From: Planctomycetota bacterium
GTDB taxonomy: Bacteria; Planctomycetota; UBA1135; GCA-002686595
Assembly (NCBI GenBank): GCA_023150475.1
Contig: JAKLKU010000001.1
Coordinates: 1-64,000 of the forward strand
Length of the DNA stretch: 64,000 nucleotides
Direction: 5' to 3'
A model generated the notes under the pieces. The model saw nothing but the letters and a program-made list of their open reading frames with translations. It did no database searches and was not told the DNA's origin. The position numbers were made by a program, and so were the translations under genes. Below, piece after piece: positions 34,258-42,959 of the stretch. The stretch's first letter is position 1, and every line of letters begins with the position of its first letter.

Positions 34258-35210
34258 ATGAAGATCGCGTTCCGTTCCGTCGTGTTGCTCGGTGTCCTCG
34301 CCCTTTCCGCCACGGCTTCCGCGCCCGGCGAGGCGCTCACTCTGCGCTTCAAGTTCGCGAAGGGCGACTCGATTCGTTACCGCATGACCCAAGAGCAGAC
34401 CATGGAGAGCGAGATGCTCGGCGAAGTCGAGAACACGAACGCCTTCGTGTTCCGGCAAGACGTCACAGACGTCGCCGCCGACGGCATGGGCACGCTCGAC
34501 GTCCGCTACGAAGCGGTGCGGATGGAGACCGGCGGGCCGGCCGCGATGAGCTACGACTCGACCCTCACCGGCGACGCGGCGAAGCGCAACAACCCGATGC
34601 TCTCGAAGATCTTCGGACCGATGCTGGAGTCGAAACTCACGATGAAGATGGAGTCGACCGGTCACGTCGTCTCCTTCACCGGCGTCGACGAAATGCTCGC
34701 AAAGTGCTTCCCGGCGTCCGGCACGGCCAATCCGATGGACCCCTCGTCGATGATGAAGGAGATGTTCAACGAGGAGTCCCTGAAGCGGCTCGTCGAAGTG
34801 AACGTCTTCCCGACGGAGCCCATCGAGCCGGGTCACAAATGGACCCGCAGCGTCGAACAACCGCTGCCGATGTTCGGCACGATGAAGCTCTCCTTCGAAA
34901 ACACCTTCGTCGGTGTCGAGGAACACGCAGGCACTCGTTGCGCCAAGCTCGCCATCACGGGCAGATGACGTTCGAGGAAGCCAAGGAGAAGGCGCTCCCG
35001 ATGAAGATCTCCATCGAGACTCCGTCGCTCAGCGGCACCATGTTCTTCGCGATCGATCGAGGCCACATGCTCGACTCGCAAATCGACACCACGATGGACA
35101 TGCACATGGAAGCCGGTGGCGAAGGCGCGCAGAACTTCGAGATGGACATGGGGATCACGAGCGTCCTGCGGATCCAGTGGATCGCGAACGACGCACCGGC
35201 GTTCGAGTAG
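34258..35210 (+). pseudogene. Secreted beta-rich protein, broken by an apparent one-base frameshift near 34960
   Basis: ATG at 34258, preceded by AAGGAG 13 nt upstream; signal peptide SVVLLGVLALSATASA. The first part stops at 34968 (237 codons). The next frame continues from about 34958 to 35210 with MTFEEAKEKALPMKISIETP..., which reads like the direct continuation. Inserting one G in the run near 34957-34960 (atcacgggcag) would join them into one protein of about 317 residues. The protein resembles planctomycete secreted beta-proteins with long TMKMESTGHVVS-like strands. Possibilities are a sequencing error in a G-run, a real pseudogene, or two proteins coupled by ATGA (ATG at 34965, stop 34966-34968). 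Its 3-prime end overlaps endonuclease V by 56 bp. Confidence 0.65.
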
Positions 35211-35871
35211 ACGTCGGCCATTCTCCGGCCAGCCGATCGGCGCGACGGATCGGCTCCGGCACACGAAAACGGGGCGCGCATGCGAGCACGAGTTCGATGG
35301 CGCGCTCCAAGTCGATCCGGTGGCCCACCGACACGTAGATCGGTTTCACGCCGTCGCGCGTGCGCAGCGCGACGCCGACGCACTCGTGGTCGTGGAAGAG
35401 CGGCGCGCGTGAGCCGCGGGTGAGCGCGAGTTCCTCGTGCGCGCCGACGAGCACGGACTTGCCGCAACCGATCGACGGCACGTCCAGCACGACTCCGACG
35501 TGCGACGCGACCCCGATGCGGCGCGGGTGGGCGATGCCGTGCCCGTCGACCAAGAGCACGTCGGGCCGCACTTCGAGCTTCCGCCACGCGTCCTCGATCG
35601 CCGGCACCTCGCGGAACGCGAGCAGCCCCGGGACGTAGGGGAACTTGAGCACGCGCTCGGCCGTCGCCGTCGCCACGACTTCGAGGTCCTCGAGCCGTAC
35701 GACCACGATCGCAGCGCGGACTCGATCGGCGCGCTCGCTGCAGTCGACGCCCGCGACGAGTTCGACCCGCGGGAGGGCTCCCGAACGCGCCACGCGTGCC
35801 GAGAGCCGCTCCTGCTCCTCGCGCGCCTCGCGCGGACTCGGGCGCCAACGTGACGCTTCGTTCCTTCCCAT
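35155..35871 (-). CDS. nfi: Endonuclease V
   Basis: 238 residues. Strong family match: VAGVDCSE (metal Asp), FPYVPGLLAFREVPAI (strand-separating FPYVPG and catalytic Glu of FRE), VDGHGIAHPRRIGVASHVGV (metal Asp), SIGCGKS, and VSVGHRI (conserved His). Endonuclease V cleaves DNA at the second bond 3-prime to deoxyinosine as a repair enzyme. The final 25 residues (after RADRLAGEW) are antisense to the broken upstream gene and probably variable. Divergent from the kaiB operon. ATG at 35871; no clear Shine-Dalgarno. Confidence 0.93.
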   Translation of the reverse strand: MGRNEASRWRPSPREAREEQERLSARVARSGALPRVELVAGVDCSERADRVRAAIVVVRLEDLEVVATATAERVLKFPYVPGLLAFREVPAIEDAWRKLEVRPDVLLVDGHGIAHPRRIGVASHVGVVLDVPSIGCGKSVLVGAHEELALTRGSRAPLFHDHECVGVALRTRDGVKPIYVSVGHRIDLERAIELVLACAPRFRVPEPIRRADRLAGEWPTSTRTPVRRSRSTGSAGRS

Positions 35872-35925
35872 CCTCGGTCGAGCGACACGCGCCGCCCGTT
35901 TCGTGAGAGCCTACTTCGCCGCGGG

Positions 35926-35954
35926 TTGAAGGGTTGGAGCACTTCCCCTACCCT
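35926..35954 (+). promoter_or_regulatory. Sigma-70-like promoter of the kaiB operon
   Basis: TTGAAG (35926-35931), 17-bp spacer, TACCCT (35949-35954), 10 nt before the ATG at 35965. It also explains why an in-frame TTG at 35926 is unlikely to be the start. Confidence 0.45.
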
Positions 35955-35964
35955 CGGAATCGGC

Positions 35965-36267
35965 ATGAGCTTCCCAGACGGCTCCGGACGGCCGGACAAA
36001 TCCTTGGTGCTCTACGTCGCGGGCACGTCACGAAGAGCGCTCGGCGCGATGGGCGAACTGCGGCGTTTCGTCGATGAACATCGGCACGAGCACTGGCACT
36101 TCGAAGTGATCGACGTGCTGCAGCCGGAGCATCGCAACGCCGCCGACGGCGTGCTGCTGACGCCGACGTTGGTCGTCCGCGTCGGCGACCTCGAACGGCG
36201 CCTGGTCGGGCGTTTCGACGATCTCGCTTCGTGCCTGCTCGAGGCGCTCGAGGCACGCCGATCATGA
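35965..36267 (+). CDS. KaiB-domain protein
   Basis: 100 residues from ATG 35965. The KaiB fold motif is clear: LVLYVAGTSRRALGAMGELRRFVDEH, then FEVIDVLQPEH and the characteristic LLTPTLVVRVGDLERRLVGRFDD. KaiB proteins are thioredoxin-like and, in the cyanobacterial clock, switch folds to bind KaiC. Outside cyanobacteria KaiB-like proteins pair with signalling kinases. Here there is no kaiA or kaiC nearby, but the stop overlaps the start of a PAS-GGDEF-EAL enzyme as ATGA. It may modulate that enzyme (inference). Confidence 0.85.
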   Translation: MSFPDGSGRPDKSLVLYVAGTSRRALGAMGELRRFVDEHRHEHWHFEVIDVLQPEHRNAADGVLLTPTLVVRVGDLERRLVGRFDDLASCLLEALEARRS

Positions 36268-38330
36268 GCGAAGCGGAAACGTCCTCCGACGCGGCGCGGC
36301 CGAACGGCACCGACTCGAGGTCGCGCGAAGGCCGGCTCGAGACGATCATCCACCGCGACGCGAACGCGGCGCTCGTCGTGTCGCTCGACGGCGTCGTGCG
36401 CCACGCGAACCCGTCGGCGGAACGCTTGTTCGGCCGTGCGGCAGCCGACCTCGTCGGCCGCGCCGTCGGCATACCGCTGCACGGCGGCGAAACGCCCGAG
36501 ATCGACGTGCGACGGCCCGACGGCGAACTCGCGATCACCGAGCTCTTCAGCCTCGAGACCGTCTGGGCCGGCGAAGCCGTCTTCTTGCTCTCGCTGCGCG
36601 ACGTGACCGCACGCGCCAAGGCGGAAGAAGCGCTGCGCGAGAGCGAGGAACGCTACGCGCTCGCCGCGCGCGCCGCGAACGACGGTCTCTTCGACTGGAA
36701 CGTCACGACGAACCGCGTGTACTACTCGCCGCGGTGGAAGTCGATGCTCGGTTACGACGAAGACGAAGTCGGCGACTCGCTCGAAGAGTGGTTCTCGCGC
36801 GTCCATCCGGAAGACCTCGATCGAGTCCGGGCCGCAGTCGCCGCGCACATCGACGGACTCACGTCGCACTTCGAGAACGAATACCGCATCCGGCACAAGA
36901 CCGGCGCGTGGCGCTGGGTTCTGTGCCGCGGGCTCGCGTCGCGCGACCCGCTCGGCCGCGCGACGCGCATGGCCGGGTCGCAGTCGGACGTGACGCACCG
37001 CAAGCTCGCGGAGCAACAGCTCAACCACCGCGCGTTCTACGACCCGCTGACGAACCTGCCCAACCGCGCGCTCTTCATCGATCGCCTGCGGCACGCGATG
37101 CGGCGCGCCCAGCGGCGCAAGGACTACCAGTTCGCGGTGCTCTTCCTCGACATCGACCGCTTCAAGACGATCAACGACTCGCTCGGTCACATGGCCGGCG
37201 ACCGACTGCTCGTGATGGCGGCCCGTCGACTGGAGCTCTCGTTGCGGCCCGGCGACTCGGTCGCGCGACTCGGCGGCGACGAATTCACCGTGTTGCTCGA
37301 GGACATCCGCGACGAATCGGACGCGACGCGCGTCGCCGACCGCATCCAACGCGAGCTCGTCACGCCTTTCGACATCAACGGCCACGAGATCGTCACGTCG
37401 GTGTCGATCGGCATCGCGCGCAGCGCGACCGGCTACGAGAACCCCGAGGACATCCTGCGCGACGCCGACACGGCGATGTACCGAGCGAAAGCCGCCGGGC
37501 GTGCGAAGTACGCGATCTTCGACACGGCGATGCACGAACGTGCGGTCGCCTTGTTGACGATGGAAGCGGACCTGCGCCGTGCGATCGAGCGCACCGAACT
37601 CACGGTCTACTACCAGCCGATCGTCTCGCTCGACACCGGCCGCATCTGTGGCGTGGAAGCGCTCGTGCGCTGGAACCACCCGCAGCGCGGACTGATCCGG
37701 CCGAACGACTTCATCCCGCTCGCCGAAGAGACCGGCCTGATCGTGCCGATCGGCAAGTTCGTGCTCGCCGAAGCGTGCCGACACGTCCGCGCGTGGCGCG
37801 AGGAGTTCGACTTCCGCGAGAACTTCTCGCTGCACGTCAACCTCTCCGGTCGCCAGTTCAGCCAAGCGGACCTCGTCGGACAGATCCGCGCGACGCTCGA
37901 CGACACGCGCTTCGAGCCCGGCGACCTGCGCCTCGAGATCACCGAAAGCGTGGTCATGGAACGCCCCGAGAACGCACGTTCGATGCTGCTGCAACTGCGC
38001 GAACTCGGCGTGCGGCTCTCGATCGACGATTTCGGCACCGGATATTCGTCGCTCGCGTACCTGCAGCGCTTCCCGATCGACACGCTTAAGATCGACCGTT
38101 CGTTCGTCAGCGGCATCGGTACGAAGGGCGAGAACTCGGAGATCGCCCGCACGATCATCGACATCGGCCACAACCTCGGGATGGTCGTGGTCGCGGAAGG
38201 CGTCGAAACGCTCGAGCAGCTCGCGCAGATGCGCGCTTTGCGCTGCGAGTCCGCGCAGGGTTATCTCTTCTCGCGGCCGGTCGACGTCGACGCGACGCGC
38301 GCGCTGCTACGCTCCGCCCCGACCTGGTGA
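36264..38330 (+). CDS. Cyclic-di-GMP enzyme: PAS-PAS-GGDEF-EAL
   Basis: 688 residues. Two PAS domains (about 25-120 and 125-250, the second with DLFDWNVTTNRV-type and PAC WRWVLCRG). A GGDEF domain follows with the intact motif RLGGDEF (about 336) and an inhibitory I-site RPGD five residues before it. The EAL domain has EALVRW (about 464), LEITESV, DDFGTGYSSLAYLQ and VAEGVET, all catalytic residues kept. So both diguanylate cyclase and phosphodiesterase may be active, with PAS sensing a signal. Soluble, no membrane segment. Overlaps kaiB by 4 bp; its stop overlaps the convergent permease by 24 bp. Confidence 0.94.
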   Translation: MSEAETSSDAARPNGTDSRSREGRLETIIHRDANAALVVSLDGVVRHANPSAERLFGRAAADLVGRAVGIPLHGGETPEIDVRRPDGELAITELFSLETVWAGEAVFLLSLRDVTARAKAEEALRESEERYALAARAANDGLFDWNVTTNRVYYSPRWKSMLGYDEDEVGDSLEEWFSRVHPEDLDRVRAAVAAHIDGLTSHFENEYRIRHKTGAWRWVLCRGLASRDPLGRATRMAGSQSDVTHRKLAEQQLNHRAFYDPLTNLPNRALFIDRLRHAMRRAQRRKDYQFAVLFLDIDRFKTINDSLGHMAGDRLLVMAARRLELSLRPGDSVARLGGDEFTVLLEDIRDESDATRVADRIQRELVTPFDINGHEIVTSVSIGIARSATGYENPEDILRDADTAMYRAKAAGRAKYAIFDTAMHERAVALLTMEADLRRAIERTELTVYYQPIVSLDTGRICGVEALVRWNHPQRGLIRPNDFIPLAEETGLIVPIGKFVLAEACRHVRAWREEFDFRENFSLHVNLSGRQFSQADLVGQIRATLDDTRFEPGDLRLEITESVVMERPENARSMLLQLRELGVRLSIDDFGTGYSSLAYLQRFPIDTLKIDRSFVSGIGTKGENSEIARTIIDIGHNLGMVVVAEGVETLEQLAQMRALRCESAQGYLFSRPVDVDATRALLRSAPTW

Positions 38331-39752
38331 GGCACCGGCGCGCGCGCCGCGGTTCCAGAACGCGTAGAGCACGACACCGACCGCGAGGATCACGCCGGCG
38401 CGCTGCACCGCCGCCGGTTGCGCGCTCGAGATGCTCGAGACGAGCACCGCGACCGTCGCGACGAGGAAGATGCCCGGCAACAGCGGATAACCGAAGGCTC
38501 GGTACGGGCGCGCGAGGTCCGGCCGCGTGATCCGGAGCTTGAAGAACGTCGCCGCGCAGAGGATGAAGAACACGTAGTCGCAGACGGTGACCATCTCGAG
38601 CAAGTCGAGTTGTTTGCCGAACGCGACGTGCGCGATCGAGAAGAGCCCCTGCACCGCGATCGCGATCCACGGCGTGCCCCAGCGAGGATGCACTTTGCCG
38701 GCCGCGCGGAAGAAGACGCCGTCCTGCGCCATCGCGAAGAAGATCCGCGGCGTGACGAGCAGGATCGCCTGCACGAACGCGAGCGTCGACAACGCGACGA
38801 GCCCGGCGATCAACGGCTCGCCCCACGACACGACGCGGCCCGCTGCGTCCGCTGCCGGCGTCGGAGTGCTCGCCGTGCGCTCGACGCCCAAGATCGACAG
38901 CACGGCCCAGTTGACCGCCATGTAGAGCGCGATCACGACGAACGTACCGATCAACGTGCCGCGCGGCAGGTTCTTCTGCGGCTCCTTGATCTCGCTCGCG
39001 ACGGCCGCGACGTTCTGCCAGCCCCCGACGGCGAAGAGGATCTGCATCAGCGCCGCGCCGGTCGCGGCGAGCGTCGCGCCGAAGAACACGCCGTGCGCGC
39101 CCGACGCGCCGTCCGAGGGTTCTGGCACGAGTCCGGGCGCGAGCGCGCCGGCCGTCTCGGGCCCGAGAGGCGACGCGAAGAAGGCCAACGCGACGATCAA
39201 CAGGATGCCGCCGATCTTCGCGGCCATGCTGAGGTCCTGCACCAACGCGCCGAGTCGCACGCCGCGGACGTTGAGCAACGTCATCGCGGCGATCACGCCG
39301 GCCGCGGCGAGTTTGCGCGACGCCGTCGACCACGGTTCACCGCCGGCGTAGAGGTGCACGAGCTTCTCCGCGTGATCGACGAACACGCCGGCGACCCACG
39401 CCGTCGCTCCGGAGACGATCGCCGCGAGCAGGATCCAGCCGAAGCTGAACGCCGCGAAACGCCCGAACCCTTCACGGATGAAGACGTACTGCCCCCCGGT
39501 GTGCGGGAACATGCCACCGAGTTCCGCGAAGACCAACGCTCCGCACACGGCGATCACTCCGCCGAGCGCCCAGAGCACCAGGATGCCTTCGAACGACGGG
39601 ATGCGCGCCGCGATCTCGCTCGGCGCGCGGAAGATCCCGGCGCCGATGATCGTGCCCATCCCGATCAACGTGACGTCGAGCAGACCGAGCGTCGGCACGA
39701 GCCCGGAGGGACTCGCGCGTCGGTCGTGCTCGCTCGGGCGCTGCGCAGCCAC
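38307..39752 (-). CDS. APC-family amino-acid permease
   Basis: 481 residues with about 12 hydrophobic helices. Helix 1 has the APC signature LLDVTLIGMGTIIGAGIF (the broken GxG region that binds the substrate carboxylate), followed by ALGGVIAVCGALVFAELGGMFPHTGGQYVFIREG in helices 2-3. The middle region ASEIKEPQKNLPRGTLIGT before helix 7 and PYRAFGYPLLPGIF in the last third are also family hallmarks. It transports amino acids or amines by antiport or proton symport; substrate unknown. Convergent with the c-di-GMP enzyme and 42 bp from the next leftward gene, so likely co-transcribed with it. Confidence 0.9.
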   Translation of the reverse strand: MAAQRPSEHDRRASPSGLVPTLGLLDVTLIGMGTIIGAGIFRAPSEIAARIPSFEGILVLWALGGVIAVCGALVFAELGGMFPHTGGQYVFIREGFGRFAAFSFGWILLAAIVSGATAWVAGVFVDHAEKLVHLYAGGEPWSTASRKLAAAGVIAAMTLLNVRGVRLGALVQDLSMAAKIGGILLIVALAFFASPLGPETAGALAPGLVPEPSDGASGAHGVFFGATLAATGAALMQILFAVGGWQNVAAVASEIKEPQKNLPRGTLIGTFVVIALYMAVNWAVLSILGVERTASTPTPAADAAGRVVSWGEPLIAGLVALSTLAFVQAILLVTPRIFFAMAQDGVFFRAAGKVHPRWGTPWIAIAVQGLFSIAHVAFGKQLDLLEMVTVCDYVFFILCAATFFKLRITRPDLARPYRAFGYPLLPGIFLVATVAVLVSSISSAQPAAVQRAGVILAVGVVLYAFWNRGARAGASPGRGGA

Positions 39753-39794
39753 GCTCCCCGCTTCTTCCTGCCGTCGGTGGTCGCGCGCGCGACT

Positions 39795-42700
39795 TCAGCG
39801 ACTGCCTTCGACGCGCGTCGTCACCGTGCGCAGGAAACCGCCCGGCTGCAGTCGCCAGTGCCGGTCGAACCAACCCGCCGCGAGCACGCCGCCGTCGCCC
39901 GAGCGCGACACGTCGCTCGAGAACACCGCGTAGTCCGGGTAACCGACGCCCGACGAGAACGGCGAGAGCTGGTATCCGAGGCGGATGCCGGCGACGCCGG
40001 TGTCCGCGAACACGCCGACCAGCGGCCACGCAGGCACTTCGTTCAGGATGCTCGGATCGACTCCGGGGTCGCGCAAGTAAGGCGGCCGATCGGGTTTCGC
40101 GTCCGCGCGCGGCAAGACGAACACGGCGGCGAGGTCGGTGCCGGTGAAGCGCTGCGCGCCGATCTCGATCGCGCCGGGTCGCACGCGAATCGGGGAATCG
40201 GCCGGCACCAGCGTCGACCACGCCTTGTTCGTCTGCGAGTTGCCGTAGAGGATCACGTTGCGGATCGGCCGATCCTTGCGCGCTTCGTCGGCGAGGAAGT
40301 CGACGTCCGTCAGGATCGCAGGCGTGCCATTCGCGCGGTACCACCACGCTTGTTGGTCGGCGCGCGCGCGCTCGAGCAGCGCTTTCGTCTCTGCGGGCGA
40401 ACCGCCGGTGCCGTAGACGAGCGCGAAGTGCCGCGCGAACGCACGCTTGAACGGGCCGCACGTCTCCGAGTTCTTCTCGCCGTCCCAGCGCGGTGCACCG
40501 TCGTCGGAGTAGGCGCGCCACGTCGCGGCGAGTTCGACGCGCGCTCGGTTCGCGTCCTGGCTCCACGACTCGGTCTCGCGCACGAACCACGTCGGGTCGC
40601 CGATCGACGCGAGCCGGAGTTCGTTCCACACGTCGACCGCTTGGCCGTCGAGCACGAACTGCTTGACGCGCACGCCGACGGACTCGATGCGCGAGAAGTC
40701 GACGCGCAGCCGCCGCACGTTGTGCGTCGTCACGGCGAGTTCGCCGCGTTCGGCGTTCCAACGCCCGACCAGCGACGCCGGCGCGCCGTATTCGACGGGT
40801 TGGTCGAGCACGAACGGTCCGTAACTCGCGTTCACCGAAGGATCGGGGCACGTGAACTCGAACTCCGGCGAGAGCACGCGGCTCTGGGTCGCACGGAAGA
40901 GCTCGAAGATGCCGGGCCAGTCGACGCAATCCGCGCCAGGCGCCGCGTCGCCGTCCCACCAGTGTCCCGCGCCGGGTTGGTAGTGAGTCAGCGGCTTGCC
41001 GCCCGCCGCGACGAGCGCCGCTTCGAGGTCGTGCGCTTCCTTGGCCGGCACGTTGTCGTCGGCTTCGCCGTGCAGGATGTACGTCGGCGTCGCGCGCAGG
41101 TTCGCGAGCCAGTCCTCGGTGCGCGACGCAGCGTCCGCGGCGCGCCAGAGCCAAGCGAGTTCGCCGTCGGGACGGCCGCCGTACGTGTCGAAGCTCGACC
41201 AGCCCGCGCTTGGCGCGATCGCACCGAAACGCCACGGATCGGTGACGGCGAGATGCCACGTGCCGTGCCCACCCATCGAGTGGCCGGTCAAGAAGACGCG
41301 CGTCGCATCGGCGCCCGTCAGCCGCAAGGCCGCGGCGAGCGTCTCGTACGCATCCTCGCGCCCCCAGTCCTGCCAGTCGAAGCCGAACGGCCGGCGATTC
41401 GTCGGCGCGACGATCCACGTGTTGGGTTTCGCGGAGTAGGACTGCGCCTGCCCGAGCGCTTCGACGCTCGCGCCGTGCAGCGAGAGCACGAGCGCTGCAT
41501 CGCGCGTGCTGACGTCGGACGGCGGCAGGATCGAGAAGGTCTGGATCGAGCCTTCGATCAACGAATCGAACGTCGCGCGCCGCGCCGCCGTCACGTCCTT
41601 GACCTGGATCTCGAGCGCGACTTTCGTGAACGGTTTGCCCGCCCGCGCGGAGAGAGCGAGCTCGATCACGTGCGAGCCGGGCTTTTCATTCGGCTGCGGC
41701 GGGCTCGCGCGTTCGAGCGTGAAGAACGCGGTGCGCAGCGAGAGCGGAGGCATCGCCGCCGCCGGGAACTTGCGCGGCTTGAAGTAGCCATCGGGGCTCG
41801 AGAGCAAGAGCTCCATCGGCCGCGTCGTCTCCTGCGTCGCGTTGATCATCAGCACGGCGCCGAACTCGTCGAACTCGACGTCGCGGCCCGCGAGCAGGTC
41901 GGGTTGCACGCCGCTCCACGACGCGAGCAACACCGGCGACGCGGGCTCGCGGAGCTCGAACTTCGTCTCGCCGCGCCGACCGCGCAGGAACACGTGGTTC
42001 GGCCCTTTCTTCAACGCGACCGGCACGCCGCCGAAGCCGTAGCCGTACGCGTCGCCGACGAACGGCACGCCGTTCACGAATCCGCCGGCGGCGCCGTGCG
42101 CGACCGCGAGCCACGTGCCGCCCTCCGGCAGATCGATCGTCGCGAACGCGTAGCCGAAGTCGTCGGTGATGCGTCCGTCGGCCGCTTCGACTTCGCGCCA
42201 GCTCTGCGCCTCGCCCGTTTCGCCGGTCACGCTCTCGCCGACGGTCGGCATCGCCGAGCCGGCGAACGTCAGGTACTTCGCGAAGACGGCGTCGGGGCGG
42301 AACGGCCGGCGTCCGACACGGTCGGTCGGCGCGAGCACGAGCCACTTGGTCGGCACGAGCGTGCGTAGCTCACGCGGCTTCGGCGCCGGCACCTCGGCGG
42401 GCGCGCCCGCTGCGGATTCCGGTTGCGGCGGCTGCGTCGCGTCCGAGCCGGTCTGCGTCGGTGTGCTCGCGGCTCCGGGCGCGCCGGCGTTCGCGGGCGC
42501 GGTCGGCGTGTTTCCCGCCGGCGGAGCACCTTGCGGCGCGTTCGCGCCGCTGGGTTTCTGCGGCGCGTTCGCGCCGCTGGGCTTCTGCGGCGCGTTCGCG
42601 CCACCGGATTGCTGCGGCGCGTTCGCGCCGCTGGCGCCGCCTCCGGCGCCAGCGTTGCCGCGAGCGCCTCGACCTTGACCCGCTTTCAGCGCTTGGGCTT

Positions 42701-42854
42701 TCCCGGGCGCGGCGTCGGGAGCCTGCGCTCCACCGGCCGCCGGGGGCGTCTGTTTCGTTGGGTCCTGCGGCGCGTAGGCGAGCGACGACGACAAGGGGAA
42801 CCCGGCGCACGAAGCGAGGATCAGCCCGACGGACACGAGACGGCGGAGCAGCAT
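39795..42854 (-). CDS. Secreted alpha/beta hydrolase (prolyl-oligopeptidase/esterase-like) with Ala/Pro/Gly-rich N-tail
   Basis: 1019 residues. Signal peptide (SVGLILASCAGFPL, potentially a lipobox Cys16), then a low-complexity tail with 9-residue repeats. Residues about 190-460 form beta sandwiches. The alpha/beta hydrolase domain has a nucleophile elbow GHSMGGHGT (Ser near 526), an acid in ILHGEADDNVP, and His in QPGAGHWWDGD, which together make a catalytic triad of the prolyl-oligopeptidase/phospholipase-like S9 group. The C-terminal 300 residues (about 720-1019) are a further beta domain. Likely a surface esterase or peptidase. TAGCAT (-10-like) is 6 nt before the ATG, so a leaderless transcript is likely. 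Follows the permease-divergent side of the locus. Confidence 0.85.
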   Translation of the reverse strand: MLLRRLVSVGLILASCAGFPLSSSLAYAPQDPTKQTPPAAGGAQAPDAAPGKAQALKAGQGRGARGNAGAGGGASGANAPQQSGGANAPQKPSGANAPQKPSGANAPQGAPPAGNTPTAPANAGAPGAASTPTQTGSDATQPPQPESAAGAPAEVPAPKPRELRTLVPTKWLVLAPTDRVGRRPFRPDAVFAKYLTFAGSAMPTVGESVTGETGEAQSWREVEAADGRITDDFGYAFATIDLPEGGTWLAVAHGAAGGFVNGVPFVGDAYGYGFGGVPVALKKGPNHVFLRGRRGETKFELREPASPVLLASWSGVQPDLLAGRDVEFDEFGAVLMINATQETTRPMELLLSSPDGYFKPRKFPAAAMPPLSLRTAFFTLERASPPQPNEKPGSHVIELALSARAGKPFTKVALEIQVKDVTAARRATFDSLIEGSIQTFSILPPSDVSTRDAALVLSLHGASVEALGQAQSYSAKPNTWIVAPTNRRPFGFDWQDWGREDAYETLAAALRLTGADATRVFLTGHSMGGHGTWHLAVTDPWRFGAIAPSAGWSSFDTYGGRPDGELAWLWRAADAASRTEDWLANLRATPTYILHGEADDNVPAKEAHDLEAALVAAGGKPLTHYQPGAGHWWDGDAAPGADCVDWPGIFELFRATQSRVLSPEFEFTCPDPSVNASYGPFVLDQPVEYGAPASLVGRWNAERGELAVTTHNVRRLRVDFSRIESVGVRVKQFVLDGQAVDVWNELRLASIGDPTWFVRETESWSQDANRARVELAATWRAYSDDGAPRWDGEKNSETCGPFKRAFARHFALVYGTGGSPAETKALLERARADQQAWWYRANGTPAILTDVDFLADEARKDRPIRNVILYGNSQTNKAWSTLVPADSPIRVRPGAIEIGAQRFTGTDLAAVFVLPRADAKPDRPPYLRDPGVDPSILNEVPAWPLVGVFADTGVAGIRLGYQLSPFSSGVGYPDYAVFSSDVSRSGDGGVLAAGWFDRHWRLQPGGFLRTVTTRVEGSR
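42532..42639 (-). repeat. 4 x 27-bp tandem repeat in the hydrolase N-terminal tail
   Basis: Four contiguous 27-bp units (42532-42558, 42559-42585, 42586-42612, 42613-42639); units 1 and 2 are near-identical, 3 and 4 diverged at the right end. Each encodes about nine residues, GANAPQKPS-like. Likely copy-number variable. Confidence 0.75.
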
Positions 42855-42959
42855 CCGTTCATGCTAACCGGCGCGCCGCACGGCGCGCGCGGGCACAATG
42901 CGCCCCGGCCGTCGTCCCCAGACGGGCCCCATTCGTCACCCCATGCAACGACGACGAAC

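Noticed and set aside
35965..36267. Complete circadian KaiABC system
   Set aside because: Neither kaiA nor kaiC exists in the window; only a KaiB-like protein.
38418..42368. Long plus-strand frame opposite permease and hydrolase
   Set aside because: It spans two real genes and their gap, which is a typical GC-skew artefact.
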